A stretch of DNA of 64,000 bases. Origin: Chimaeribacter coloradensis. GTDB lineage: Bacteria > Pseudomonadota > Gammaproteobacteria > Enterobacterales > Enterobacteriaceae. Position 1 is the stretch's first letter; each line of letters opens with the position of its first letter. The DNA lies in assembly GCF_002858715.1 (NCBI RefSeq), contig NZ_PJZH01000006.1, forward strand, positions 62,001 to 126,000, written 5' to 3'. This document shows, piece after piece, positions 1 to 7,899 of the stretch. The position numbers and the translations under genes are program-made. The notes below the pieces were generated by a model. It saw nothing but the letters and a program-made list of their open reading frames with translations. It did no database searches and was not told the origin of the DNA.

Positions 1-1
1 G

Positions 2-235
2 ATCCGCGTCAATGTGCTGGTGCCCGGTTCAACCTCGACGCCGGGCTGGCACAATCTCACGCCTGATCAGGAGGCCAACCAGGCGATGATCCGCGCCGCA
101 GAATCGTCAACGCCGCTGGCGCGGCTGGCTGAACCCGCCGAGATCGCGGCCGCCGCGCTGTTCCTGGCCTCTGACGACAGCAGCTTCGTCAACGGCAGCG
201 AACTCTTTGCTGACGGCGGTGCCGCACAAATCTAA
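2..235 (+). CDS. SDR family oxidoreductase, C-terminal part (cut by window edge)
   Basis: Open from the first codon of the window in frame 2 and ending at TAA, this is the last 77 residues of a short-chain dehydrogenase. The segment IRVNVLVPGSTSTPG followed by a PxEIAAAALFLASD stretch and a final GSELFADGG is the usual SDR C-terminus after the catalytic Tyr-Lys, which lies upstream of the window. The substrate cannot be inferred. The stop codon overlaps the stop of the convergent gene on the other strand by a few bases. Confidence 0.85.
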   Translation: MRVNVLVPGSTSTPGWHNLTPDQEANQAMIRAAESSTPLARLAEPAEIAAAALFLASDDSSFVNGSELFADGGAAQI

Positions 236-708
236 ATGCCGGCGCGGCACACTGCGGAGGCGACGGCGTCCAGCTCGCGGTCATAGCTGGCGCGCTCACC
301 GGCGCTGAGGAACCCTTGCGCTTTCACGAAGCGGCCTGCGTCACGGCGCACCTGCGCCACGCGCTGCCAGAGGCTGTCCGCCTGGGGCTGGCTCAGCCGC
401 CGCGCCTTGCGCGCGGTGCTGATGTCCGCCTGAAGGATGTTGGCGCGCACTGAGAGGTGCGCCTGCCGCGGGTCGGTGACGCTGCCGCCCGTTTCGCCCT
501 GGATCGCGCGCTGGGTTTTCAGGTCACAACTGGGGTAAGCGGGGGCGAGCGGGGCCGCCGTGGCGAGCCTCACCACAAACGGGTAGAGCAACCAGAGGAA
601 GATCATGATCTGTATGGCCTTTGCCAGCCAGCGCGTATGCCGCCAGAGGTGGCGCTCCCTCTCGTTCGCCTGCTGGATCGCTTTTTCGGTCGTTTCCTGG
701 GTGGTCAT
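232..708 (-). CDS. hypothetical protein with one N-terminal membrane anchor
   Basis: A 158-residue protein. I chose the ATG at 708, read on the minus strand, because AGGAGGAG lies just upstream; an in-frame start 45 bases further out has no such site. Residues about 1-28 are charged, about 29-52 form one hydrophobic segment (IMIFLWLLYPFVV), and the rest is probably periplasmic, Arg-rich and alpha-helical with two cysteines. I recognise no family. It converges on the SDR gene, and the stop codons overlap. Confidence 0.68.
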   Translation of the reverse strand: MTTQETTEKAIQQANERERHLWRHTRWLAKAIQIMIFLWLLYPFVVRLATAAPLAPAYPSCDLKTQRAIQGETGGSVTDPRQAHLSVRANILQADISTARKARRLSQPQADSLWQRVAQVRRDAGRFVKAQGFLSAGERASYDRELDAVASAVCRAGI

Positions 709-771
709 CCTCTCCTCCTGAAAGGTTAACGGGGTAAGTGTGCTGCCCGGCATGCCGCCGGGCCGGGGCCG

Positions 772-990
772 TCAGGGCACATTGACCGACATATAATGGC
801 TGTCACCAATACAGACCGCCAGGGCAGAATCTTTCACCATCTGCCGGATGTCCTCTTTGCAGGCCGGGAGATCCGGGTAGGTCTCCGGGTTCACGGCCAG
901 CACATGCCCCTGGCGCGACATCAGCCGCCAGCTCCAGGTGTGGTTTTCACTCTGGTAAATATAAAAATAGGATAATTTTGCAGGTTGCAT
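772..990 (-). CDS. small YegP/DUF1508-like protein
   Basis: 72 residues from the ATG at 990, which has AAGGAA seven bases upstream; an ATG five codons further out lacks a ribosome site. The pattern FYIYQSENHTWSWRL, then a GHVLAV turn and a later Cys-containing helix, resembles a single DUF1508 (YegP-type) repeat, a small beta-alpha fold of unknown role. The match is by eye and moderate. It lies 60 bases upstream of the membrane-anchored gene on the same strand, so the two could be co-transcribed. Confidence 0.55.
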   Translation of the reverse strand: MQPAKLSYFYIYQSENHTWSWRLMSRQGHVLAVNPETYPDLPACKEDIRQMVKDSALAVCIGDSHYMSVNVP

Positions 991-1207
991 AACAGTTTCC
1001 TTCATCGTGCAGTAAACAGATTTTCTCTCCTGACGCCGTACGGATGACCGGTAAGAAAAAGGGGGAGCAGAGCATGCCGTTATTTACCCTGACCTGCCAG
1101 AGCGGATGAGGCGGTGTGAGAAAAGATGAGAAAAAATGATACCCGGGCAGTTAACATCTGCCCGATGCAGCCGTCAGGGCTGCCGGTTTACCACCCAAGG
1201 AGATGCT

Positions 1208-2137
1208 GTGATCCGTCTGGAAGATGTCACATTGTTTGTCCGTGCCGCTGCCCTGGGCAGTTTTTCCAGCGCCGCGCGGGAAGCGGATATTCTGCCCGGC
1301 CAGGTCAGCGCGGCGGTTAACCGCCTAGAGCGTGACCTCAACACCCGCCTGTTTGCGCGATCCACCCGCAGTTTGCGGCTCACCGCCGAGGGGGAAGCCT
1401 GGCTGCCTTACGCCCAGGAGATGCTGAGCATTGTGCAGGCGGGGGCGACGCGTTTGCAGGGCGGTGAAAATGAGATTCAGGGCGAGCTTAAAATCGCCGT
1501 CCCCTCTGACATCGGCCGGAATGTCATCCTGCCGGTGATCACCGCCTTTTGTGAAAAACACCCCAGGGTGTCGCTGCGGCTCTCCCTCTCCGATCAGGTC
1601 AGCGATATGTTCCGCGATCCGGTGGATGTGGCGATACGCTACGGCGTGCTGGAAAACAGCAGCTACGTGGCGCTGCCCCTGGCGGAGGATAACCGCCGCG
1701 TGCTGGCCGCCGCGCCGGGCTACCTGGCGGCGCATGGCCGCCCGCGCAGCCTGGATGAGCTGGCCCACCACCACTGCCTGCTCTATATGCTGAATGGCCA
1801 TGTGTATGACAAGTGGGCGTTCCCGGCCGATGGCGGGCGCAGGCTGCTGACCGTCAGCAGCCGGATGATGTGTGACGATGCCGACCTGGCGCGCCGCTGG
1901 GCGGTGGCCGGGATGGGCGTGGTCTATAAATCCTGGATCGACGTCTGTGAAGATGTGCAGGCCGGGCGGCTTGAGCTGCTGCTGCCGGGCCAGCCGGGGG
2001 AAGCGGCCCCGCTCAACCTGCTCTGCCCGCACCGCAAACAGTTCTCCCCCGCCGTGCGCGAGCTTCACGCCCTGCTGCGCCAGCACCTGCGCGCCATCAC
2101 CGCACAGATGCCCGCCCGGCCCTCCGCCGGGGCATGA
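1208..2137 (+). CDS. LysR family transcriptional regulator
   Basis: 310 residues starting at GTG 1208, with AAGGAG at 1197-1202; the reading frame is open further upstream but without a ribosome site. Residues about 3-60 form the winged helix-turn-helix (FVRAAALGSFSSAAREAD, VSAAVNRLERDL) and about 90-295 the periplasmic-binding-like effector domain. Many LysR genes are divergent from their targets; this one points toward the SDR gene 190 bases downstream, which is a candidate target. The effector is unknown. Confidence 0.9.
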   Translation: MIRLEDVTLFVRAAALGSFSSAAREADILPGQVSAAVNRLERDLNTRLFARSTRSLRLTAEGEAWLPYAQEMLSIVQAGATRLQGGENEIQGELKIAVPSDIGRNVILPVITAFCEKHPRVSLRLSLSDQVSDMFRDPVDVAIRYGVLENSSYVALPLAEDNRRVLAAAPGYLAAHGRPRSLDELAHHHCLLYMLNGHVYDKWAFPADGGRRLLTVSSRMMCDDADLARRWAVAGMGVVYKSWIDVCEDVQAGRLELLLPGQPGEAAPLNLLCPHRKQFSPAVRELHALLRQHLRAITAQMPARPSAGA

Positions 2138-2324
2138 TGAAAGGTGGCTGCCCGGCCATCATCATGTCCTGAATCACGACCTTCTGCGTCATATCAGGCA
2201 GTGCGCTTTTCCGTAAGATGATTTCACCGGCCTGATAACAGGCAACGGACAGAATGACGCAGCAAGCGCGGCGGCCCCGCCCCTTGTCGGCCCATTCCCC
2301 TACGCAGGCGACTTTTACTGGAGA

Positions 2325-3092
2325 ATGATGATGAAACTGACCCACAACACCGTGTTTATCACCGGCGGCACCTCAGGCATCGGGCGTGCTATGGCTGAAA
2401 AATTCCACCAACTGGGTAATCAGGTGATCATTTCCGGGCGGCGTAAAGCCCTGCTGGATGAGGTCACTGCGGCCAACCCCGGCATGGATTCGGTGGTGCT
2501 GGACGTCACACAGGCGGAGAGCATCAAGGCGGCGGCACAGAGCGTGTTGTCGCGCTACCCGGCGCTGAATGTGGTGATCAATAACGCCGGTATCATGCCG
2601 TTCGACAACGCAGCCGGCGAGCTGGATGACGCCCAGGCCGTGACGCTGCTTGAGACCAATATCCTGGGGCCGGTGCGCGTCAGCGCAGCCTTTATTGAAC
2701 ACCTGAAACAACAGCCGGAGGCGGTGCTGATTAACAACAGCTCGGTGCTGGCTTTCCTGCCGCTGGCCACCAACGCGCTCTACTCCGCCACCAAAGCGGC
2801 GATTCACTCTTACACCTTGTCCCAGCGCTTCCTGCTGCGTGACACCGGCGTGCAGGTGATTGAGATCTCGCCGCCGTGGGTCGATACCGATCTCATCTAC
2901 AAAAGCGGTGACCCGCGCGCCATGCCGCTGGACGCGTTTATCCGCGAAACGTTCGACAAGTTAGGCACCGATACCATCGAGGCGATCGTTGACCGGGTCT
3001 TGCCGCTGCGTGACAACCCGGGCGCGCAGGAGCATACGTTGGTGAATCAGTTCAATCAGTCCGTTGCCGAGAATCCTATTCCGGTTCAATAA
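2325..3092 (+). CDS. SDR family oxidoreductase, DltE-like
   Basis: 255 residues with a classical SDR layout: cofactor motif TGGTSGIG at about residues 13-20, NNAG at 86-89, and catalytic Tyr153 and Lys157 in YSATKAA. The N-terminus KLTHNTVFITGGTSGIGRAMAE resembles DltE-type reductases. Three consecutive ATG codons (2325, 2328, 2331) follow CTGGAG, and the third has the best spacing. It lies downstream of the LysR gene. The NAD(P)H substrate is unknown. Confidence 0.9.
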   Translation: MMMKLTHNTVFITGGTSGIGRAMAEKFHQLGNQVIISGRRKALLDEVTAANPGMDSVVLDVTQAESIKAAAQSVLSRYPALNVVINNAGIMPFDNAAGELDDAQAVTLLETNILGPVRVSAAFIEHLKQQPEAVLINNSSVLAFLPLATNALYSATKAAIHSYTLSQRFLLRDTGVQVIEISPPWVDTDLIYKSGDPRAMPLDAFIRETFDKLGTDTIEAIVDRVLPLRDNPGAQEHTLVNQFNQSVAENPIPVQ

Positions 3093-3107
3093 GGCAAACA
3101 GGGCGCA

Positions 3108-3124
3108 GCCCGGCAGCGCCGGGC
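3108..3124. terminator. hairpin between convergent genes
   Basis: A GCCCGGC / GCCGGGC stem with a 3-base AGC loop sits between the convergent SDR and MocR-type genes. Only CGTTTC follows on the plus strand, so the T-tract is weak; it may act on both transcripts. Confidence 0.4.
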
Positions 3125-3128
3125 CGTT

Positions 3129-4496
3129 TCAGAGGTCACGCGCATAGGCGATGGTTTCCCGCACGGCGGTCAGCGCCTGTGTGAGCGCCGCCAGGCTCAC
3201 TGACCCCAGCGCCAGCCTGATGGCGTGCGGCACGTTCTGCGTGGTGCTGAACGGCTCCGCCGTCGAGACGGAGATGCGCTGGTCCATCAGCCGCCGGACT
3301 ACCGCGTCGGCCCGCACCTCGTCAGGCAGCGGCAGCCAGACAAAGTAGGCATTGGGGTGGCCGGTCACCTCAAGGGGGGCCAGCAGCTCACGGGCGAGTT
3401 TTTGCCGCCGCCGTGCATCCCGGCGCTTGAGGCGCTCCAGGCGGCTGACGGTGCCGTCCTGCAGCCAGCCGCAGACCAGGGCGGTCATCACGGAGGGCGT
3501 ATTCCAGCTGGTGGCGCGGATCGCCTGTTCAAGGGCGGGCTGGTACGCGGCAGGGGTGACCACCACTCCGACCCGCAACCCCGTGGCGATATTTTTGGAA
3601 AAGCCGGTGACATAGAGGGTGCGTTCCGGCGCGAAGTACGCCAGCGGCGGCGGCGGGTTGCGCACCAGATAGGCGTAGGCTGCATCTTCGATGATCAGCA
3701 GATCGTGTTGCCGGGCGATGGCGGCGATCTCCCGGCGCTGTTGATGGCTCAGCACCCAGCCCAGCGGGTTATGCAGCGTCGGCATGGCATAGAGTGCGCG
3801 CACGCGCCGCTGCCGGCACAGCTGTTTAAGCGCGGCCAGATCGGGGCCGCCGGCGGTCACGGGCAGCGGCACCAGCTCAATCCGGTACAGGGCGGCCAGG
3901 CTCTTAAAACCGGGATAGGTCAGGGCGTCTACCGCGACCACATCGCCGGGCCGCAGCAGCCCCATCACCACCACGGCCAGCCCATGCTGCGCCCCATTCA
4001 CCAGTAACAGCTGTTCTGCCGCCGCCCTGAGCCCTGTTCCGCGGAGCCAGGCCGCGATCATCTCCCGCTCGCCGGTTTTGCCCGCATGGGGCTGGTAGCG
4101 GAGCAGCGCGTCGAGGTCGCCCTGGGTGGCGAGGCGGCGCAGCGCCGAGCGCAGAAGCTCAGCCTGTTCCGGCAGCGCCGGGTAGTTGAAGTTGAGATCC
4201 AGCACATCTGCCGCCACCGCATACTGGTTAACCCCCAGCCCGGCAGGCAGGGAGATCTCCCGGACGAAGGTGCCGCGCCCGGTCTCCCCGCTCACCAGCC
4301 CCATCCCTTCCAGTTCGGCATAGGCGCGGGTCGCGGTCGCCAGAGAGATACCGTGCTCTGCGGCCAGCGCCCGGTGGGTCGGCAGGCGGTGGCCGGGCAA
4401 CAGCTTGCCGCTGCGGATAGCAGCGGCATACGCATCCACTATCGCTTTGTAGCGTTTCCTCACAACATGTATCCATGACAATTCTTTGATTGTCAT
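3129..4496 (-). CDS. MocR-type regulator (GntR wHTH fused to class I aminotransferase domain)
   Basis: 455 residues. Residues about 10-78 are a GntR winged helix (LPTHRALAAEHGISLATATRAYAELE), and about 100-450 are a fold-type I PLP aminotransferase domain with the Schiff-base lysine in YVTGFSKNIATGLRVG. MocR regulators sense PLP or amino compounds and usually control a divergent gene, here the EamA exporter starting 84 bases away. The start codon lies inside an inverted repeat (4475-4496) that could be its own operator. Confidence 0.93.
   Translation of the reverse strand: MTIKELSWIHVVRKRYKAIVDAYAAAIRSGKLLPGHRLPTHRALAAEHGISLATATRAYAELEGMGLVSGETGRGTFVREISLPAGLGVNQYAVAADVLDLNFNYPALPEQAELLRSALRRLATQGDLDALLRYQPHAGKTGEREMIAAWLRGTGLRAAAEQLLLVNGAQHGLAVVVMGLLRPGDVVAVDALTYPGFKSLAALYRIELVPLPVTAGGPDLAALKQLCRQRRVRALYAMPTLHNPLGWVLSHQQRREIAAIARQHDLLIIEDAAYAYLVRNPPPPLAYFAPERTLYVTGFSKNIATGLRVGVVVTPAAYQPALEQAIRATSWNTPSVMTALVCGWLQDGTVSRLERLKRRDARRRQKLARELLAPLEVTGHPNAYFVWLPLPDEVRADAVVRRLMDQRISVSTAEPFSTTQNVPHAIRLALGSVSLAALTQALTAVRETIAYARDL
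4475..4496. promoter_or_regulatory. inverted repeat overlapping the mocR-type start codon
   Basis: ATGACAAT (4475-4482) and ATTGTCAT (4489-4496) are perfect 8-bp arms around a 6-base centre. The right arm contains the start codon of the regulator on the minus strand. It could be an autoregulatory operator or an mRNA hairpin over the start codon; the sequence does not decide. Confidence 0.42.
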
Positions 4497-4580
4497 AAAG
4501 AGTGCCCTGTAACATCCGGCCCGTCAAACGAGGCAAAAAGGCGCGGCCTGCTGCCCGGAAACCGCAAGGGAGAGGAGAAG

Positions 4581-5459
4581 ATGATGCATCAACATGGGCA
4601 CCGCCCCCTGTCCGGCTGGCTGAACGGGCTGCTGGGCGTCCTGATTTTCAGCGGCTCGCTGCCGGCCACGCGCGTGGCGGTGCTGGAGCTTGATCCCTTT
4701 TTCCTGACCTTCGCCCGGGCCTCGGTTGCGGGCGCGGCGGCGTTGCTGCTGATCGCGGTGTTCAGGGCGCCGCGCCCCGCGCGATCCCAGCTGTTTTCGC
4801 TCGGGGTGGTCGCGTCCGGCGTGGTGATCGGCTTCCCCTTGCTGACGGCGCTGGCGTTGCAGCGGGTGACCTCCGCCCACTCGATCGTGTTCCTGGGGCT
4901 GTTGCCGCTCGCCACCGCGGTATTCGGCGTCATCCGGGGCGGGGAGCGGCCGCGGGCCGCATTCTGGCTCTTCTCCGTGACCGGCAGCCTGCTGGTGATG
5001 GGGTTCGCCTTGTCCCGGCCCCTCGCCGTCTCTTTGGCGGGCGATGGGCTGATGTTGGCTGCGGTGGCGGTGTGCGGCCTGGGGTATGCCGAAGGGGCCA
5101 GGCTCGCCCGCACGCTCGGCGGCTGGCAGGTGATCTGCTGGGCGCTGATCATCTCCCTGCCGTTTATGGCTGTCGCCGCATTCATCACGCTGCCGCCTGC
5201 CCTCAGCGCCCCCAGCCCCGCCGCCTGGGCCGCGCTGGGCTATGTGTCGCTGTTCAGTATGCTGATCGGTTTTATCTTCTGGTACAAGGGGCTGGCAACC
5301 GGCGGCATCGCGGCCGTCGGGCAGTTGCAGCTTTTGCAGCCCTTCTTCGGGCTGGCGCTGGCGGCCACGCTGCTGCATGAAACCATCGACCCGATGATGC
5401 TGGCCGTGACCCTGGGCGTGATCCTCTGCGTGGCGGGTTCGCGGAGGTTCGCCGGGTAG
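4581..5459 (+). CDS. EamA/DMT family transporter
   Basis: 292 residues, strongly hydrophobic, with about ten membrane helices in two EamA repeats (roughly residues 12-140 and 150-290). The family exports amino acids, nucleosides or drugs across the inner membrane. The ATG at 4581 follows GGAGAAG. It is divergent from the MocR-type regulator and is its likely target, a common pairing for amino-acid exporters. The substrate is not predictable. Confidence 0.9.
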   Translation: MMHQHGHRPLSGWLNGLLGVLIFSGSLPATRVAVLELDPFFLTFARASVAGAAALLLIAVFRAPRPARSQLFSLGVVASGVVIGFPLLTALALQRVTSAHSIVFLGLLPLATAVFGVIRGGERPRAAFWLFSVTGSLLVMGFALSRPLAVSLAGDGLMLAAVAVCGLGYAEGARLARTLGGWQVICWALIISLPFMAVAAFITLPPALSAPSPAAWAALGYVSLFSMLIGFIFWYKGLATGGIAAVGQLQLLQPFFGLALAATLLHETIDPMMLAVTLGVILCVAGSRRFAG

Positions 5460-5476
5460 CGGCAGCCTGTGGCAGG

Positions 5477-5806
5477 TCAGGCAAATTTAATCAGCAGCAT
5501 GCCGGTTAACAGCAGCCCCATCCCTACCCAGCCTTTGCGGCTCAACCGTTGCCCGAACAGGATCCAGCCCGCTGCGACGGTCGCCACCAGCCCGAACCCG
5601 CCCCACAGGGCGTAGGCGACCGACAACTCGATCACTTTCACCGCCTGGGCCAGGGCGCTGAAGGCGGCCAGCACCGCGGCCAGCGAACAGAGGCCGTAGA
5701 GCGGGCGGCGGAAGCCGTTGGCATATTTCAGGAAGATATTCCCGGCAATCTCCAGCCCGGTCGCCAGCGCCAGCCAGGCGATATGTACCCCATCAAAGCC
5801 GGCCAT
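5477..5806 (-). CDS. mdtI: spermidine export protein MdtI
   Basis: 109 residues with four membrane helices, of the small multidrug resistance (SMR) family. It follows the MdtI pattern almost throughout: [62 protein letters not shown]. MdtI pairs with MdtJ in a heteromer that exports spermidine through the inner membrane. Its start overlaps the end of mdtJ by 14 bases, so translation is probably coupled. It lies last in the leader-uORF-mdtJ-mdtI transcript. Confidence 0.95.
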   Translation of the reverse strand: MAGFDGVHIAWLALATGLEIAGNIFLKYANGFRRPLYGLCSLAAVLAAFSALAQAVKVIELSVAYALWGGFGLVATVAAGWILFGQRLSRKGWVGMGLLLTGMLLIKFA

Positions 5807-6143
5807 GGTGCCCCTCCTTGCGTACCAGGGTGCCTGATTTAATCAGGATGATGCCTGCCACCAGCGTGATTAACCCGGCCATTTTCATCGCCGACAGGGT
5901 TTCGTCAAACAGCGTGACGCTGAGCAGCGTAATAAAGAGAATGCCCACGCCTTCCCACATGGCATAGGCCACGCCCAGCGCAATACGCTTCACCGCAAAT
6001 GACAGGAAAATATAGGACAGCGCCACCATACCCAGCATAAAAATATAGCCCGCGCTGCCGCCATTCACGCTTGACCATTTCATCAATACCGTGCCGATAA
6101 TTTCCGCGGCAATCGCCAGCGTGAGTAATAACCAATACAGCAT
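5793..6143 (-). CDS. mdtJ: spermidine export protein MdtJ
   Basis: 116 residues and four membrane helices, SMR family. [41 protein letters not shown] and [19 protein letters not shown] are characteristic of MdtJ; the conserved membrane Glu is present in AAEIIG. The start follows AGGAGAGAGGTT. It is the first full-size gene of the spermidine exporter operon. A leader of about 260 bases contains a short ORF (6250-6348) and a perfect hairpin just before the ribosome site, which points to post-transcriptional control. Confidence 0.95.
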   Translation of the reverse strand: MLYWLLLTLAIAAEIIGTVLMKWSSVNGGSAGYIFMLGMVALSYIFLSFAVKRIALGVAYAMWEGVGILFITLLSVTLFDETLSAMKMAGLITLVAGIILIKSGTLVRKEGHHGRL

Positions 6144-6173
6144 AACCTCTCTCCTGAATTAGAAAGATGCATT

Positions 6174-6214
6174 CTTCACGCCTGTGCATAAACGCGTTAT
6201 GCACAGGCGTGAAG
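6174..6214 (-). promoter_or_regulatory. 18-bp perfect hairpin in the mdtJ leader
   Basis: Arms 6174-6191 (starting CTTCACGCCTGTGCATAA) and 6197-6214 are exact complements around a 5-base loop. It ends about 30 bases before the mdtJ start codon and lies just after the leader ORF. No T-tract follows, so it is unlikely to be a simple terminator. It could set access to the mdtJ ribosome site depending on ribosome position on the leader ORF. Confidence 0.6.
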
Positions 6215-6249
6215 CCAAATAAAGCAGAAATAAAAAGGAGAGAAAGGGA

Positions 6250-6348
6250 CTACAGCGCGGAGCGCCAGTGGCGATCGCAGATAAGGCCAGACCAGCCTGA
6301 AAGGCGTAATACGGGGGAAACCTTCATTGGGGGGAACATGTTGTCCAT
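6250..6348 (-). CDS. leader ORF upstream of mdtJI (MdtU-like candidate)
   Basis: An ATG at 6348 on the minus strand opens a 32-codon frame ending in TAG at 6250, within the mdtJI leader. The peptide begins MDNMFPPMKVSPVLRLSGW and ends in a Trp/Arg-rich stretch. Alternative Met codons are at positions 4 and 8, and the ribosome site is weak. In E. coli a short upstream ORF named mdtU in the same position is reported to be needed for spermidine control of mdtJI. Position and size fit; I could not compare the sequences. Confidence 0.5.
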   Translation of the reverse strand: MDNMFPPMKVSPVLRLSGWSGLICDRHWRSAL

Positions 6349-6410
6349 AATTTTACAACTTATCCACGTTGTTGCTTTTCGTCGGTGTGGATGAATGATT
6401 GTCCTCAGTC

Positions 6411-6441
6411 ATTATACGGGCTTTTATTCTGCCACAGTCAT
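6411..6441 (-). promoter_or_regulatory. predicted sigma-70 promoter for the leader ORF-mdtJI transcript
   Basis: A perfect TATAAT (complement of 6411-6416) is preceded after 19 bases by ATGACT (6436-6441), a weak -35. Transcription would start near 6404, about 56 bases before the leader ORF start. Confidence 0.5.
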
Positions 6442-6520
6442 GATAAAGAATTTCTGAGATTTGCATTTCTTTACGCGCTTTTCGGGTGATTAACGCCCTC
6501 CTTTTCTGGCTCACAGGCGT

Positions 6521-6547
6521 AAAAAAGCCTGCGCATAAGGGCAGGCT
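6521..6547 (-). terminator. intrinsic terminator of the 96-aa gene
   Basis: Read on the minus strand, AGCCTGC, an 8-base loop and GCAGGCT are followed by a T6 run. It starts 12 bases after the stop codon of the small gene at 6559-6849. Confidence 0.8.
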
Positions 6548-6558
6548 CTGTTCAGAGT

Positions 6559-6849
6559 TTAGCGGTAATACTGGTGCCGCCTTTTCGAATTATGCTTCCA
6601 GCTTTTGGCAACGTCATAAATCCGGGCCGGCAGATCTTCCCAGCTGTCCGGCAGCAGCTTGCCGCGCGCCGCCCTTAACTTAAGGCCATACGCCTCGTAC
6701 TCATACCGGTGCAGGGAGTAATAACTCTTCTCCTGCAACGTGCTGAATGCTTTGTGCGTATGGCTTCGCAGCCGGTAAAAATAGCTATGCGTGCTGCCGA
6801 AAAACGTGCTTTTTTTGGTGTACTTAAACTGACTTTTTAATTTCTTCAT
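6559..6849 (-). CDS. hypothetical small basic protein
   Basis: 96 residues, rich in Lys, Arg, His and Tyr, with no membrane segment. It has a good upstream site (AGGAAG before the ATG at 6849) and its own intrinsic terminator, so it is probably a real single gene. I recognise no family. AT-richer composition than the flanking metabolic genes and its place next to AbiE suggest an accessory gene. Confidence 0.6.
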   Translation of the reverse strand: MKKLKSQFKYTKKSTFFGSTHSYFYRLRSHTHKAFSTLQEKSYYSLHRYEYEAYGLKLRAARGKLLPDSWEDLPARIYDVAKSWKHNSKRRHQYYR

Positions 6850-6938
6850 AACACTTCCTGGCTAATGTGAGATTAGTCAGAAGTGCCCCTCAGCGAAGTA
6901 ATCCATGATATTTTCCTTATAAACGTCTTAGCTTACGT

Positions 6939-7595
6939 TCAGATAATGATGCTGGCCGGTTCAGGTGAACGCCATTCACGCTCGCCGCGCGCCCTGAAAT
7001 CTGCGATCGCTGCTTCAATCACCTCGATACTTAATCTTTCAGCGTCCACCACCATAGATAAGCCAATGCCGTAGGCGTAGCCGGGCAGGATTTTATACCC
7101 GCAATAGACCGGGGGAGGCGCAGTGTGCAGCAGTTCTTCTTCACGCTGCTGAGTATAGTCATTAAATGTCAGCCCATTAAACGCGGCATATCGCGGCATC
7201 TCCCGCGTGACCATCGTATAGCTCACGATTTTGCCGTTTTTATTGTAATTCGGCGTGGTTTCGAAGCGGAATTCAATTTCACGCTCTGCGTCGCTGAGTT
7301 GTTGATAAGCTTCATCAAAGACGCAGTTTGAGATCATATTATGCAGTGCCGTCCGGGCCGTGATAATTTCCGCATTCCACAGCACGGCAGGGTCACGGCC
7401 GGTGAAAACAATGTCACTCCAGCCCCATTTTTCGTCAGGATGCCGGCGGTAGTAATCAAGATCGCACTCATCATAGAACATGCCGCCACAGCGGAAACGT
7501 TCACAATGGATAAGATAATTGAGGGCCAGCACTTTCTTGCGGCGTTTGCGGCGCGAAAGCGTGGTAAATGGGCGGTGTCGCCGAAAGCAGGCCAT
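6939..7595 (-). CDS. hypothetical protein, accessory
   Basis: 218 residues with a very basic N-terminus (RRHRPFTTLSRRKRRKK), then a soluble mixed-charge body with YDECDLDYYRRHPDEKWGWSD and a C-terminal PEPASIII. No signal peptide or membrane helix and no family that I recognise. AAGGGGAA precedes the ATG at 7595. It sits between the small basic gene and the AbiE cassette, in the same AT-richer stretch, and shares orientation with the small gene but not with abiEi. Confidence 0.6.
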   Translation of the reverse strand: MACFRRHRPFTTLSRRKRRKKVLALNYLIHCERFRCGGMFYDECDLDYYRRHPDEKWGWSDIVFTGRDPAVLWNAEIITARTALHNMISNCVFDEAYQQLSDAEREIEFRFETTPNYNKNGKIVSYTMVTREMPRYAAFNGLTFNDYTQQREEELLHTAPPPVYCGYKILPGYAYGIGLSMVVDAERLSIEVIEAAIADFRARGEREWRSPEPASIII

Positions 7596-7685
7596 GGTGT
7601 TCCCCTTCTTGGACTGCTGAAAAAATTCCAGCCGGACAGGGTATCAAAACTGCGGCCTAAAAAGGAAGGGTTAAAAACAAAAAGA

Positions 7686-7706
7686 CCGGTTCGCCAGCCG
7701 GTTAAA
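7686..7706 (+). repeat. left copy of 21-bp direct repeat flanking the AbiE cassette
   Basis: Starts CCGGTTCGCCAG and ends GGTTAAA. It matches 9643-9663 at 19 of 21 positions, the two differences being adjacent (CC against TT). Read on the minus strand this copy also forms an ACCGG/CCGGT stem followed by a T-rich run, so it may double as a terminator. Confidence 0.6.
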
Positions 7707-7780
7707 GGCTGCTCAAAGCTCGGGAGGTTTGGGCCACAGCACCCATGCACGCTTTTCAGGTTTACAGAAAGCAAAAAATA

Positions 7781-7795
7781 CGGCGTTAATCGCCG
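7781..7795. promoter_or_regulatory. upstream AbiEi-type operator dyad
   Basis: CGGCGTTAATCGCCG, 5-bp inverted arms, in the context TA...CGC. The same 18-base pattern recurs 72 bp downstream over the promoter, with one base changed. AbiEi antitoxins are known to bind paired inverted repeats upstream of their operon. Confidence 0.7.
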
Positions 7796-7833
7796 CGTTT
7801 TTAAATTAATATAAACTTCCCTTTCCTGGTAGT

Positions 7834-7867
7834 TTGAATAACAAACATTTTACGGCGATAATCGCCG
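7834..7867 (+). promoter_or_regulatory. abiE promoter with operator dyad over the -10 element
   Basis: TTGAAT (7834-7839), 17 bases, GATAAT (7857-7862). The -10 lies inside the second dyad CGGCGATAATCGCCG (7853-7867). A regulator bound there would block RNA polymerase, as expected for AbiEi autorepression. Start of transcription is expected near 7869, 31 bases before the abiEi ATG. Confidence 0.72.
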
Positions 7868-7899
7868 CATATACTCTTCTTAATAAACTCAGGTGAGCC

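Noticed and set aside
5905-6204. 99-codon minus frame beginning in the mdtJ leader hairpin
   Set aside because: It overlaps mdtJ in another frame for most of its length and starts inside the hairpin; the 32-codon frame at 6250-6348 is the better leader ORF.
7341-7814. 157-codon plus frame across the abiE upstream region
   Set aside because: It covers the abiE operator and runs antisense to the 218-residue gene; no ribosome site.
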